DNA of 64,000 bases from Ancylomarina sp963977525 (GCA_963977525.1 CAXBPC010000007.1:80640-144639), one strand, 5' to 3'. Counted from the first letter of the stretch, positions 8,034 to 17,451 are shown. Notes: generated by a model from the sequence alone, not told the origin. Numbers and translations: made by a program.

Positions 8034-8597
8034 TTAGATAGTCATGATTTCTTTTTCTTTAACACTGTACAAGTCATCAATCTTCTTACCGAAAGCATCA
8101 GTCAAGTTTTGAACCACAACTTCAGCATCTTTCTCAGCATCTTCAGATAAACCCTCTTTAACTAATTTCTTAAGTTCTACTATTGTATCACGACGTGCAT
8201 TACGAACACTTACCTTAGCATTCTCACACTCTGCCTTAGCTTGTTTTGCCAAATTACTACGACGCTCTTCAGTTAAAGCTGGTATATTAATACGGATAAT
8301 CTCGCCATTATTATCTGGGTTTAAACCCAAATTTGAGTTCATGATAGCCTTTTCAATAGGTACAATCATAGCTCTTTCCCATGGCTGAACAGCTAATGTT
8401 CTAGGATCTGGCACACTTACATTGGCAACTTGAGTCAATGGAACCATACTCCCATAATAATCAACAGACACACCTGCGATCATATTTACGTTCGCTTTTC
8501 CTGCACGAACTTTCACTAATTCTGTGTCAAGATGCACAATTGCTGCATCCATCTTTTCCTTTGCATCCTCTAGATACATTTGAACTTCTTCATTCAT
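8034..8597 (-). CDS. frr: Ribosome recycling factor
   Basis: The 187-residue protein releases ribosomes from mRNA after termination together with EF-G. Length matches the family, and family-typical segments are present: VRAGKANVNMIAGVSVDYYGS, IVPIEKAIMNSNLGLNP and RRSNLAKQAKAECENAKVSVRNARRD. It lies downstream of pyrH on the same strand, the common pyrH-frr arrangement. The last 70 or so codons are duplicated in the remnant at 5872-6135, and the last few codons again at 4639-4680, but this copy is complete and must be the working gene. Confidence 0.97.
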   Translation of the reverse strand: MNEEVQMYLEDAKEKMDAAIVHLDTELVKVRAGKANVNMIAGVSVDYYGSMVPLTQVANVSVPDPRTLAVQPWERAMIVPIEKAIMNSNLGLNPDNNGEIIRINIPALTEERRSNLAKQAKAECENAKVSVRNARRDTIVELKKLVKEGLSEDAEKDAEVVVQNLTDAFGKKIDDLYSVKEKEIMTI

Positions 8598-8722
8598 AGG
8601 AGAAAGAGTTTAAGTATTTTGTTTTTATATAGATTACATTTCTTATGTCAGCTCAAAAGCCTCACACAAAAATAATAAAAAAATCTATAATTGATTATTT
8701 CATCTAACATGAGGTGTAGAAT

Positions 8723-9433
8723 CTACACGTGAACTAAGGTTCCAATATTTTCGCCTTTGATTACTTTCAGCAAGTTACCTTTGGTATCCATATCAAAAAC
8801 AACAATAGGAAGGTTGTTTTCTTTACACATAGTTGTTGCAGTAAGATCCATTACTCGAAGATCCTTGCGATAAATTTCATCAAAGCTAATTTTATCATAC
8901 TTAGTTGCTGTTGGATCTTTTTCTGGATCGGCAGTATAAACACCATCAACACGTGTTCCTTTCAACATCACATCAGCCTCAATTTCAATACCCCGTAAAG
9001 AAGAACCTGTATCGGTTGTAAAATATGGATTTCCTGTCCCTGCAGAGAAGATTGTTACGTATCCTTCTGTAAGGTAGTCAACAGCCTTTTGCTTTGAATA
9101 GAACTCACCTATTGGCTCCATTCTAATCGCAGTAAGTACTCTCGACTTACAATCCATTGCCTCAAGAGCTGAGTTTAATGCAAGACTATTAATAACAGTT
9201 GCCAACATACCCATTGAGTCACCCTTAACACGGTCAAAACCTTTTGAAGCTCCACTTAGTCCACGGAAAATATTTCCTCCACCAATAACGATACCAACTT
9301 GCACCCCTTGGTCTACAATTTCTTTAATCTGTTCAGCATAGTCATTCAACCTTTGAGAATCGATACCATATTGCTGATCTCCCATTAGCGACTCTCCGCT
9401 AAGTTTCAGTAGGACACGTTTGTATTGTAACAT
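8723..9433 (-). CDS. pyrH: UMP kinase
   Basis: This 236-residue enzyme phosphorylates UMP to UDP in pyrimidine nucleotide synthesis and belongs to the amino-acid-kinase fold. Clear motifs are KRVLLKLSGESLMG at the N-terminus, VGIVIGGGNIFRG for phosphate binding, and FSAGTGNPYFTTDTGSSLR for substrate and allosteric contacts. It lies upstream of frr with a 125-base gap. A terminator separates it from tsf, so pyrH-frr may have a separate transcript. Confidence 0.97.
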   Translation of the reverse strand: MLQYKRVLLKLSGESLMGDQQYGIDSQRLNDYAEQIKEIVDQGVQVGIVIGGGNIFRGLSGASKGFDRVKGDSMGMLATVINSLALNSALEAMDCKSRVLTAIRMEPIGEFYSKQKAVDYLTEGYVTIFSAGTGNPYFTTDTGSSLRGIEIEADVMLKGTRVDGVYTADPEKDPTATKYDKISFDEIYRKDLRVMDLTATTMCKENNLPIVVFDMDTKGNLLKVIKGENIGTLVHV

Positions 9434-9577
9434 TGTAATTAAAGTATTTTATTATATATGAGGCTTTTGAACCGATAAGCATCGGATAAAATTCAGCTTA
9501 AAAAAGCAATTCTCAAGATAAGAATTAAAAGTTTAATCTCTACGAATCTAGATAAAACTGAAAAATATAAATCAAAA

Positions 9578-9605
9578 AAAAAGAGTCCCTAAAAGGAACT
9601 CTTTT
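9578..9605 (-). terminator. Terminator after tsf
   Basis: AAAAGAGT-CCT pairs with AGG-ACTCTTTT around a short A-rich loop, ending in an oligo-T run on the transcribed strand, 20 bases beyond the tsf stop. It separates the rplM-rpsI-rpsB-tsf unit from pyrH-frr. Confidence 0.85.
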
Positions 9606-9625
9606 TATATGTAATAATAATTGTA

Positions 9626-10450
9626 TTAAGCATTCAAAGTGAAACGCATCATAGCAGTTGCAGTTAAATCTTTATCTGCAGACGCTAAGTATTGCTTTAC
9701 GCTCATCTTATTGTCTTTTACAAAATCTTGGTTTAATAAAGTAGCTTCTTTGAAGAATTTACCTAAACGACCTTGAGCAATTTTGTCAAGCATAGCTTCT
9801 GGTTTACCTTCAAGGCGAGCCTTTTCTTTACCAATTTCCAATTCCTTTGCAACAACATCTTCTGAAACACCATCTTTATCGACAGCAATTGGTGCCATAG
9901 CTGCTGCTTGCATAGCAACATCACGACCCATTTGTGCATCAAGCTCCTTGTTGAAACCAATTAGCGTAGCTAATTTGTTACCAGCGTGGATATATGCAAT
10001 TGTAGCTTCAGCTTCAATTTTACCGAAATAACTTAAATCGACTTTTTCACCGATTATACCAGTTTGTTCAGTAATATGCTCTTCAATTTTTCTTCCTTCA
10101 AGATCTAAAGCTTTCAAAGCTTCAAGATCAGCAGGATTGTTTGTGATAGCTATGTCAAGGATTTTACCTGCAAATGCAACAAAGCTTTCGTTCTTAGCAA
10201 CGAAATCAGTTTCACAGTTTAGGCTAATCATTGCACCTAGTTTTCCGTTTTCAGAAACTTTTGCTAATACAACACCTTCAGAAGCTTCTCTGTCAGCACG
10301 TTTATTAGCAATAGCCATTCCTTTTTTACGAATTATCTCAACAGCTTTGTCAAAGTCACCTTCGGCCTCAACAAGAGCATTTTTACAATCCATCATTCCT
10401 GCGCCCATTGCTTTACGCAATTTGGCTACATCTGCTGCTTTAATAGACAT
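9626..10450 (-). CDS. tsf: Translation elongation factor Ts
   Basis: The 274-residue protein is the nucleotide exchange factor for EF-Tu. The N-terminal UBA-like domain has the family signature KLRKAMGAGMMDCKNALVE, and the core domain carries the TDFVA motif (SLNCETDFVAKNESF) that contacts EF-Tu. It follows rpsB by 26 bases in the conserved rpsB-tsf order. Length and motifs are ordinary. Confidence 0.97.
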   Translation of the reverse strand: MSIKAADVAKLRKAMGAGMMDCKNALVEAEGDFDKAVEIIRKKGMAIANKRADREASEGVVLAKVSENGKLGAMISLNCETDFVAKNESFVAFAGKILDIAITNNPADLEALKALDLEGRKIEEHITEQTGIIGEKVDLSYFGKIEAEATIAYIHAGNKLATLIGFNKELDAQMGRDVAMQAAAMAPIAVDKDGVSEDVVAKELEIGKEKARLEGKPEAMLDKIAQGRLGKFFKEATLLNQDFVKDNKMSVKQYLASADKDLTATAMMRFTLNA

Positions 10451-10476
10451 CTTAATAGAAATTTATCAGTTAATAA

Positions 10477-11367
10477 TTACTCTTTCTCACCTTTTGCTTC
10501 TTCAGTAGCAGGTGCTTCAGGAGCAACTTCTGCCTTAGGAGCTTCTACCTTAGCTTCAGCCTTTGGAGCTTCAGTTTTAGGTGTTTCTACCTTAGGTTCT
10601 GCAGCCTTTGGAGCTTCAGTTTTAGGAGCTTTTTTAGCTTTAGCTGTTTTCTTATCAGCAACTTCTTTCTCTTTTTCATGCTTTCTTTCTGATAAACCTT
10701 CCTGAATTGCTCCAGTTACTTTATCAAGAATGATAGTTACAGAGTTAGAAGCATCGTCATTAGCTGGAATAACAAATTCCACACCTTCTGGGCTTGAATT
10801 TGTATCTACTACAGCAAATACAGGAATTCCCAAACGGTTAGCTTCTTTAACAGCGATATATTCTTTCATTACGTCAACTACAAACAAAGCTGCTGGCAAT
10901 CTGGTCAGATCAGCAATGCTACCTAAGTTTTTCTCTAACTTAGCTCTCTGACGAGATACTTGTAGTCTTTCTCTTTTAGAAAGGTGGTTCAATGTACCAT
11001 CAGCTTCCATTTTGTCAATAGTTGACATCTTTTTAACTGCCTTTCTAATAGTAGGGAAGTTGGTCAACATACCACCTGGCCAACGCTCAGTTACAAATGG
11101 CATATTTACGTTGGTCACTTTTTCAGCTACAATATTTTTTGCTTGCTTCTTAGTTGCAACGAATAAGATTTTTCTACCCGATTTTGCAATTTGTTTCAAT
11201 GCTGTAGCAGCATCGTCAAGTTTAACGGCAGTTTTATGTAGGTCGATAATGTGAATACCGTTACGCTCCATAAAAATATAAGGAGCCATTTTTGGATTCC
11301 ATTTTCTAGTCAAGTGACCAAAGTGGCAACCTGCTTCTAATAATTCTTCAAATGTAGTACTAGACAT
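10477..11367 (-). CDS. rpsB: 30S ribosomal protein S2 with long Ala/Pro/Lys/Glu-rich tail
   Basis: The start is set at 11367 (MSSTTFEELLEAGCHFGH), because the alternative start at 11397 adds ten residues not seen in S2. The 296-residue product has standard S2 motifs such as GHLTRKWNPKMAPYIF, ATKKQAK and RWPGGMLTNF. The last 65 or so residues are low complexity, made of PKTEAPKAE-like units, where typical bacterial S2 ends near residue 240. Such tails occur in other Bacteroidota. It sits in the conserved ribosomal cluster upstream of tsf. Confidence 0.96.
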   Translation of the reverse strand: MSSTTFEELLEAGCHFGHLTRKWNPKMAPYIFMERNGIHIIDLHKTAVKLDDAATALKQIAKSGRKILFVATKKQAKNIVAEKVTNVNMPFVTERWPGGMLTNFPTIRKAVKKMSTIDKMEADGTLNHLSKRERLQVSRQRAKLEKNLGSIADLTRLPAALFVVDVMKEYIAVKEANRLGIPVFAVVDTNSSPEGVEFVIPANDDASNSVTIILDKVTGAIQEGLSERKHEKEKEVADKKTAKAKKAPKTEAPKAAEPKVETPKTEAPKAEAKVEAPKAEVAPEAPATEEAKGEKE

Positions 11368-11480
11368 TTTGTTTTCTTTTAATTTGTTTACATTCATTTT
11401 ATGGCAATTGCTAGGTAGTTCTATAGTTTACAACTGATAGAAGTCTTAACAATTTAGATACTAAACCTGCCACAAAAATA

Positions 11481-11867
11481 TTAACGCTTGCTAAATTGAA
11501 ATTTCTTACGAGCTTTTGGTTGACCTGGTTTCTTACGCTCAACCTCACGAGGGTCACGTGTCATGAATCCAGCTGTTCTCAAAGCTGCTTTATCTTCAGC
11601 GTCGATTTTAACTAGTGCTCTAGAGATAGCCAAACGAAGTGCTCCTGCTTGACCTGTTACTCCTCCACCTTCAAGGTTAACCTTAATATCATACTTATCA
11701 GCAACCTCTAAAAGGTTTAATGGCTGTAGTACAACATACTGAAGAGTCCCGGTAGTAAAGTACTCTTTAAGCTCTTTTTTATTGATGGTAATCTGACCTT
11801 TACCTTCGCTAACATAGATACGAGCAACTGCCGATTTTCTACGTCCAATAGCATTAATAACTTCCAT
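11481..11867 (-). CDS. rpsI: 30S ribosomal protein S9
   Basis: The 128-residue protein matches S9 in length. It starts with NAIGRRKSAVARIYV, contains GGGVTGQAGALRLAISRAL, and ends in the invariant KKFQFSKR, whose final arginine reaches the ribosomal P site. It is 5 bases downstream of rplM, the universal rplM-rpsI pair. Confidence 0.98.
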   Translation of the reverse strand: MEVINAIGRRKSAVARIYVSEGKGQITINKKELKEYFTTGTLQYVVLQPLNLLEVADKYDIKVNLEGGGVTGQAGALRLAISRALVKIDAEDKAALRTAGFMTRDPREVERKKPGQPKARKKFQFSKR

Positions 11868-11872
11868 ACCTA

Positions 11873-12328
11873 TTATTTAATAGTGTTTAAATCCAATTTC
11901 TTAGGCTGCTGAGCTTCATGCTTGTGCTCTGAACCTGCATATACGTTAAGGTTTCTGAAAAGTTGACTACCTAAACGATTTTTAGGAAGCATACCTTTGA
12001 TAGCCATCTCAACAACTCTCTCAGGATGCTTTTCAAGAACAATCTCTGGGTTTGCAAAACGCTGTCCCCCTGGGTATCCAGTGTAACGCACGTACTGCTT
12101 ATCAGTCATTTTCTTACCTGTCAAACGGATTTTCTCAGCATTGAGAATGATCACGTTATCTCCACAATCAACATGAGGAGTGTAACTTGGCTTTAATTTA
12201 CCTCTTAGTATCAATGCTACTTTAGAAGCAAGACGTCCCAATACTTCGTTTTCTGCATCAATAACAAACCATTCTTTAACAACGGTTGCTTTATTGGCAG
12301 AAACTGTTTTGTAACTTAATGTATCCAC
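11873..12328 (-). CDS. rplM: 50S ribosomal protein L13
   Basis: This is the first gene of the ribosomal transcript. The 151-residue protein has L13 hallmarks: WFVIDAENEVLGRLAS, YTPHVDCGDNVIILNAEKI and MLPKNRLGSQLFRNLNVYAGSEHKHEAQQ. A Bacteroidota promoter lies about 280 bases upstream, leaving a long leader that may carry autogenous control. Confidence 0.98.
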   Translation of the reverse strand: MDTLSYKTVSANKATVVKEWFVIDAENEVLGRLASKVALILRGKLKPSYTPHVDCGDNVIILNAEKIRLTGKKMTDKQYVRYTGYPGGQRFANPEIVLEKHPERVVEMAIKGMLPKNRLGSQLFRNLNVYAGSEHKHEAQQPKKLDLNTIK

Positions 12329-12735
12329 TTTAAAAAATTTTAATAATTAATACTTCAATACAATTATTCAATTTGGTCTGCAACAGTATCTGTTTCCAGT
12401 ATATACACCAATTCTTCAACGATTTATTTATAAACAACTTAAACCCTGTGTGGATAATCGGGGCAATATTGGATTTTTAAGTTATTCCCACAAATCAAAT
12501 TCGTGTACCTTAGATAAACTGATTAAAATACTTGCTAAGGGTAGTAAAATCAATCTATTAAGATGAAAAAACAGGACTATTAATAGCCATATCGCATAAA
12601 TGCTCTGCAAAAGTATAAAATTTATTTGGGTTAGAAACTTTTTTTTTCTAATTATTTTATCCTTACAGTGTTGGACAATTGAATTCTTAGAGAAATTAAG
12701 CTATTGAAGGGCTATAAAAGCTGATAAAACTTATA
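12329..12735. other. Intergenic region: leader of the rplM transcript and promoter
   Basis: This 407-base stretch contains no credible gene. On the minus strand it carries the rplM promoter and a leader of about 270 bases. I see no clear riboswitch; in other bacteria L13 can repress its own leader, and a similar role here is only possible. Confidence 0.5.
12608..12637 (-). promoter_or_regulatory. Bacteroidota promoter of rplM-rpsI-rpsB-tsf
   Basis: Read on the minus strand, TTTC (12637-12634), an 18-bp spacer and TACTTTTG (12615-12608) closely match the TTTG/TAnnTTTG consensus. Confidence 0.7.
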
Positions 12736-13878
12736 CTAGTTCCACTTTAATTTTTTAAGAAAAAATTCAGCATTTATTTTAACAAAGACTGAAGCGGCGT
12801 AGGATAGGTCACTTGTAGAATTAGTATCAAGGTAAGCATCCAACTGTCCACCTATTAAAATTCCTTTAGCAATTGATTTGTGGATTCGGTATTTTGCAGT
12901 AAGTAGATCTCTTCTTTCTCGGACATAACTATTATCAAAAACTGACATAGACTGGAATAAGGCAGATCCTCTGGCTGAATTAAATTTATCACCTGACCAA
13001 TACCCTATTTTCAGATCAGAATATTCAGTTTTCACCCCAGCTCTTAAATGAATAGCTTTCCCATTGCTAGAACCGTATTCTTTAATTTCAGAAGCATCAT
13101 TAAAATCAAAAGCCAAAGCCTCTAGTTCAAAAGATTTAAATCGTGATCCCGTCATTTTCTTTTTTAGGGAGATTCCTGTTGCAACATTTCTAATTGTTTG
13201 CTTGTTTTTATCAGAGGAATCTATCTCTCCTCCTCGATGCACAAAGAACACCTGCATTGGGATAGACAATGAATATTGAGAATCTGAATTATTCAATCTT
13301 AAATCAGCGCTTAAACCGAATGTGAAAATCTCTTTTAATGGATCATTTTGAAAAATAAACTGCTCCCAATTAATCCAAGCATCTGCTTTAAAGAATTTAG
13401 AATTGTACAGTACCTGAATTCCATTCTCTCCTTTATCTGTGAAAAATCGTTCTGGCTCAAATATAGCTTCATGAAGATGATGGTTATCTTCTTGATTTAA
13501 GCTTCCTAATATCAATGATAGTTTTTCGTTTGCTTGATAATGCATTGAGAATACAGGTTCACTCTCCGAAAAATTCGAAAGTCCTGAGTATTTCTGTAAA
13601 CGAACTCCAGCTTCGATTCGAAAATTTGATGTTGGGTAATAAACAAGTTTGGGTGTAGCCAAATAACCAAAATAGGTTGCTCCTTTAACGAACTCCCCAT
13701 TATACTCGTTATTCTTAGTAAAATTCAAATTCTCAAATCTAAAATATAAGTTCTCTTTAGCTTCTGGTTTGAAACTACTATAATGAGAATAAAAAGGGTT
13801 GAACTGCTGGGCATGCAAAGGCAAAGTCAGCCAACCTATTATTAATAGTACGGAAAATATAAATCTCTTTAAAAACAT
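12736..13878 (-). CDS. Predicted outer-membrane beta-barrel protein of unknown function
   Basis: The 380-residue product begins with a signal peptide (FSVLLIIGWLTLPLHAQ). It then consists of many alternating strands rich in aromatic residues, such as NLYFRFENLNF, LVYYPTSNFRIEAGVRLQ and KLSLILGSLNQ, as in porin-like barrels, and ends with an aromatic and charged tail (FFLKKLKWN). No enzymatic motif is visible. It is a single gene between the ribosomal leader and the ATP synthase operon, with a spacer of nearly 300 bases on the atp side. I do not recognise a named family. Confidence 0.65.
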   Translation of the reverse strand: MFLKRFIFSVLLIIGWLTLPLHAQQFNPFYSHYSSFKPEAKENLYFRFENLNFTKNNEYNGEFVKGATYFGYLATPKLVYYPTSNFRIEAGVRLQKYSGLSNFSESEPVFSMHYQANEKLSLILGSLNQEDNHHLHEAIFEPERFFTDKGENGIQVLYNSKFFKADAWINWEQFIFQNDPLKEIFTFGLSADLRLNNSDSQYSLSIPMQVFFVHRGGEIDSSDKNKQTIRNVATGISLKKKMTGSRFKSFELEALAFDFNDASEIKEYGSSNGKAIHLRAGVKTEYSDLKIGYWSGDKFNSARGSALFQSMSVFDNSYVRERRDLLTAKYRIHKSIAKGILIGGQLDAYLDTNSTSDLSYAASVFVKINAEFFLKKLKWN

Positions 13879-14126
13879 AGTTGTAGTCGGTTATGAAGCA
13901 AACAATATATGAAAAAGATCTTCATGCAATAACGAAACTTTTACATTCGGTTAACAACTAAAAATACACAATTCTAGACAATTTCACAAAAGCCTCATAA
14001 TCAACCTATAAAAACTGCACCAAATAACGATATCATAGGTTATAATTATTCATTATGACTACTTCATCTTGATTCTCAACTGCTTAAGGTGATACGTTTA
14101 TCAATAATAAACATCTAAAACAAAAA

Positions 14127-14150
14127 AATCCCCACCATTAGGTGAGGATT
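14127..14150 (-). terminator. Terminator at the end of the atp operon
   Basis: AATCCCCACC pairs with GGTGAGGATT around ATTA with one mismatch. It is flanked by oligo-A and oligo-T runs, 24 bases after the atpG stop. Confidence 0.8.
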
Positions 14151-14173
14151 CATTTTAAAATATTTTGAATCTC

Positions 14174-15049
14174 TTATTGTGCCAAAGCATTCGCCCCAGA
14201 TACAATTTCAAGAATTTCGTTTGTAATAGCAGCCTGACGTGCCTGATTGTAATGTAACTTCATCTCTTGAATTAAATCACTAGCATTATCAGTTGCCTTA
14301 TGCATCGATGTCATTCTGGCTCCGTGCTCAGAAGCAATAGAATCAAGAATTGCACCAAAAAATTGCGTTTTCAAAGACTTTGGAATCAACTCGCTTATAA
14401 TGGTTTCTTTTCCAGGTTCAAAAAGATAGTCAGATTGAGCTGTAGTATCATCGCTTTCATTATTAACAATTGGTAAAAACTGCTCATTAGTTAAGATTTG
14501 AACACCTGCATTTTTAAACCGATTGTAAACTAGTTCAACTCTATCATATTTACCAACAACATACTCTTCCATTATAGAACTAGCAATAGAAGACGTATTT
14601 TCGAAGTTCATATCATCAAAAAGCTCATTATGGTGGCCAATTACTTGATGAACTTTAGATATATCTTTAAAGCCTTGCTTACCAATTGCTAAAATCTTAA
14701 AATTCCCCTCAGCTTTTTGCTTAGAATAAACACCTCTAGAGAGTTCATTTACACGCTTAAGAACATTTGAATTAAAAGCACCGCACAAACCCTTATTCGA
14801 AGTTATGGCAACTAACAAAATCTTGTCAGCCTTACGTTCACCGCCATAAATATTATCCTCAGAATCACTTAAGCTACCTGACAGATTACCTAGAATCTCT
14901 TGCAACTTATCGGCATAAGGACGAATTTGCACAATCGCATCTTGAGCTTTCTTAAGCTTGGCAGCTGATACCATTTTCATAGCAGCAGTAACCTGTTTAG
15001 TTTTCTCAACAGATGATATTCGTGTACGTATTTCCTTTAAATTGGACAT
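14174..15049 (-). CDS. atpG: F-type ATP synthase gamma subunit
   Basis: The 291-residue central-stalk subunit rotates inside the alpha3beta3 head. The N-terminal helix (SNLKEIRTRISSVEKTKQVT AAMKMVSAAKL, split here) and C-terminal helix (MHKATDNASDLIQEMKLHYNQARQAAITNEILEIVSGANAL) are the diagnostic coiled-coil pair. It is the last gene of this operon. The beta and epsilon subunit genes (atpD, atpC) do not follow it and must lie elsewhere, which is common in Bacteroidota. Confidence 0.96.
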   Translation of the reverse strand: MSNLKEIRTRISSVEKTKQVTAAMKMVSAAKLKKAQDAIVQIRPYADKLQEILGNLSGSLSDSEDNIYGGERKADKILLVAITSNKGLCGAFNSNVLKRVNELSRGVYSKQKAEGNFKILAIGKQGFKDISKVHQVIGHHNELFDDMNFENTSSIASSIMEEYVVGKYDRVELVYNRFKNAGVQILTNEQFLPIVNNESDDTTAQSDYLFEPGKETIISELIPKSLKTQFFGAILDSIASEHGARMTSMHKATDNASDLIQEMKLHYNQARQAAITNEILEIVSGANALAQ

Positions 15050-15080
15050 TCTATAATCAAATTAAATGGCTTTTGTATAT

Positions 15081-15109
15081 ACCATTGGCCTCTTAATGAA
15101 ACCAATGGT
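15081..15109 (-). repeat. Intercistronic hairpin between atpA and atpG
   Basis: ACCATTGG pairs with CCAATGGT across a 13-base loop in the 72-base gap. No strong T tract follows, so an mRNA-stabilising or processing hairpin is more likely than a terminator. Confidence 0.6.
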
Positions 15110-15121
15110 TAAATACTAAAG

Positions 15122-16726
15122 CTAGTTTTTATATTTCTCTGATACTTCAGCAGCAACTTTGCGCATAGTATCTTGTGCTTGGTCTGTATATTTCCCTGAA
15201 GCCAATTCGTTTAAAACTTCTTTGTGCTTCAACTCCATCAAGTCCAAGAAATCTTTTTCAAATTCCTTAGTTTTTGCAACAGGAACATGACGTAATAAAC
15301 CTTGACTACCACAGAACAAAATTGCAACCTGTCTCTCAACAGAATATGGTGAATACTGCCCTTGCTTTAAAATCTCAACATTCTTAGCACCTTTATTCAA
15401 TACAGACAAAGTAGCAGCATCCATATCCGAACCAAACTTAGAGAAAGCCTCAAGTTCACGATATTGTGCTTGGTCAAGTTTCAAAGTACCAGCCACCTTC
15501 TTCATTGGTTTAATTTGCGCATTACCACCAACTCGAGATACAGAAATACCTACGTTAATTGCTGGACGAATACCTGCATTAAACAAATCTGATTCAAGGA
15601 AAATCTGACCATCAGTAATCGAAATTACATTGGTAGGAATATAAGCCGATACATCACCCGCCTGAGTTTCAATAATAGGAAGAGCTGTTAATGAACCTCC
15701 ACCTTTAATAATTGATTCTCCATTCTCATCCCTAGCCGCTACCAAACTCTCTGGCAAGTCATTCATCTGACGAGCAATATCATCAGAGTTAATAATTTTT
15801 GCAGCACGTTCTAATAAACGTGAGTGAAGGTAAAATACATCACCTGGATATGCTTCACGCCCTGGTGGACGACGAAGTAATAGTGAAACCTCACGGTATG
15901 AAACCGCTTGTTTCGATAAATCATCATATATAATCAATGCTGGACGACCTGTATCACGGAAAAACTCTCCGATAGATGCTCCTGCGAATGGTGCGTAAAA
16001 TTGAAGTGCAGCAGGATCGGAAGCCGTAGCCATAACAATAACTGTATAAGCCATTGCACCATGATCCTCTAGTGTTTTAGCAATATTTGCTACTGTAGAA
16101 CCTTTTTGTCCAATTGCAACATAGATACAAAAAACAGGCTCTCCTTTGTCGTAGAATTCTTTCTGATTGATGATGGTATCGATCGCAATGGCAGTTTTAC
16201 CTGTCTGACGGTCACCAATAATCAATTCACGTTGTCCTCTACCAATAGGAATCATTGCATCAACTGATTTCAAACCAGTTTGAAGAGGCTCATTTACAGG
16301 CTGACGGTACAAAACACCTGGCGCTTTACGTTCCAATGGCATTTCGTATGTTTTACCCTGTATTGGACCTTTACCGTCTATAGGTTCGCCTAGTGTATTG
16401 ATCACACGTCCTAACATACCTTCACCAACATTGATGGAAGCAATTCGTTTAGTACGTTTCACTGTATCACCTTCTTTAATCCCTTGAGTGTCGCCAAGCA
16501 GTACTGCTCCAACATTATCCTCTTCAAGATTTAGAACAATGCCTAAGACACCATTCTGAAATTCGATAAGTTCGTTTGATCCAACATGTGACAAACCGTA
16601 AATACGGGCAATTCCATCACCCACTTGTAGTACGGTTCCAACTTCTTCAAGTTGTGCTTCGGTTTTTAGACCTTCTAATTGTTGTTTTAGAATTTCCGAA
16701 ACTTCAGCAGGTTTAATACTAGCCAT
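15122..16726 (-). CDS. atpA: F-type ATP synthase alpha subunit
   Basis: The start is placed at 16726 (MASIKPAEVSEILKQQL), giving 534 residues; a start at 16753 would add nine unsupported residues. The non-catalytic nucleotide-binding subunit shows Walker A GDRQTGKTAIA, the alpha signature PAINVGISVSRVGG and IIYDDLSKQA. It lies between atpH and atpG in the normal order. Confidence 0.97.
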   Translation of the reverse strand: MASIKPAEVSEILKQQLEGLKTEAQLEEVGTVLQVGDGIARIYGLSHVGSNELIEFQNGVLGIVLNLEEDNVGAVLLGDTQGIKEGDTVKRTKRIASINVGEGMLGRVINTLGEPIDGKGPIQGKTYEMPLERKAPGVLYRQPVNEPLQTGLKSVDAMIPIGRGQRELIIGDRQTGKTAIAIDTIINQKEFYDKGEPVFCIYVAIGQKGSTVANIAKTLEDHGAMAYTVIVMATASDPAALQFYAPFAGASIGEFFRDTGRPALIIYDDLSKQAVSYREVSLLLRRPPGREAYPGDVFYLHSRLLERAAKIINSDDIARQMNDLPESLVAARDENGESIIKGGGSLTALPIIETQAGDVSAYIPTNVISITDGQIFLESDLFNAGIRPAINVGISVSRVGGNAQIKPMKKVAGTLKLDQAQYRELEAFSKFGSDMDAATLSVLNKGAKNVEILKQGQYSPYSVERQVAILFCGSQGLLRHVPVAKTKEFEKDFLDLMELKHKEVLNELASGKYTDQAQDTMRKVAAEVSEKYKN

Positions 16727-16836
16727 ATTTTTTTTGCTTTTGTTACGATTCAATACTTAAATGAGATTCAAGATCTACATTCTTTGTAGACTAAAGGTTA
16801 GAACTCCCTATCTCAAAATTTAATATTTTTATAAAA

Positions 16837-16863
16837 AAACTAAACCCTTTTTAGGTTAAGTTT
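16837..16863 (-). repeat. Hairpin overlapping the atpH stop codon
   Basis: AAACTAAACCC pairs with AGGTTAAGTTT with one central mismatch and includes the stop region of atpH. A smaller dyad, TCTACA/TGTAGA, follows at 16774-16790 within the same atpH-atpA gap. Confidence 0.5.
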
Positions 16864-17398
16864 ATTGTATTAATGTTCTTTTTATCTGACTCAACTGATT
16901 AGACACACTTGCATCTAATTCCTGATCATCAACACGAAGAACAAAACCTCCAATGATATCCTTATCTAGAACTTCTTCTAACTCAATTTTTGAGTCAAAA
17001 GCTTTCTTAAGCATATCACTTAAATTTGCTTTACCTTCTTTACCAATCTCACCTGCAGTTGTTAATTTCGCGGACACAACTCCTTTATCTTTTCGGCATA
17101 AATCAAAAAAATTACGAACCATATCTTTGATGAAAATTTCACGATGGTTTTCAAAAACCATATCCATGAAATTAAGACTTATTGCATCTAGCTTATCAGC
17201 TAAAACCAATTTCACAGCCTTTCTTTTCTGAGACGTCTTAACCACTGGGCTTTCAACCATCAACCAAAAATCCTTCACTGTATTGCAAAGCTCATCAACA
17301 AGCTTCATATCAGCCACAATTGTGTCTAATACGTTCTTTTCTTTTCCTAACAGGAAAAGTGCTTTTGCATATCGAACCGAGATTTTACTTTCGTTCAT
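16862..17398 (-). CDS. atpH: F-type ATP synthase delta subunit
   Basis: The 178-residue protein links the peripheral stalk to the F1 head (OSCP in mitochondria). The N-terminal ISVRYAKALFLLGKEKN and the C-terminal region DIIGGFVLRVDDQELDASVSNQLSQIK are typical of the family. It lies between atpF and atpA with short gaps. Confidence 0.95.
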   Translation of the reverse strand: MNESKISVRYAKALFLLGKEKNVLDTIVADMKLVDELCNTVKDFWLMVESPVVKTSQKRKAVKLVLADKLDAISLNFMDMVFENHREIFIKDMVRNFFDLCRKDKGVVSAKLTTAGEIGKEGKANLSDMLKKAFDSKIELEEVLDKDIIGGFVLRVDDQELDASVSNQLSQIKRTLIQ

Positions 17399-17451
17399 AT
17401 CTTCTTATTAATTGCAATCCACGAATGGATAGACGTTCGACTTTCAGTGAA

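Noticed and set aside
9783..10508. Plus-strand open frames antisense to tsf and rpsB
   Set aside because: They mirror the codon pattern of strongly conserved ribosomal genes and have no family-like sequence or promoter.
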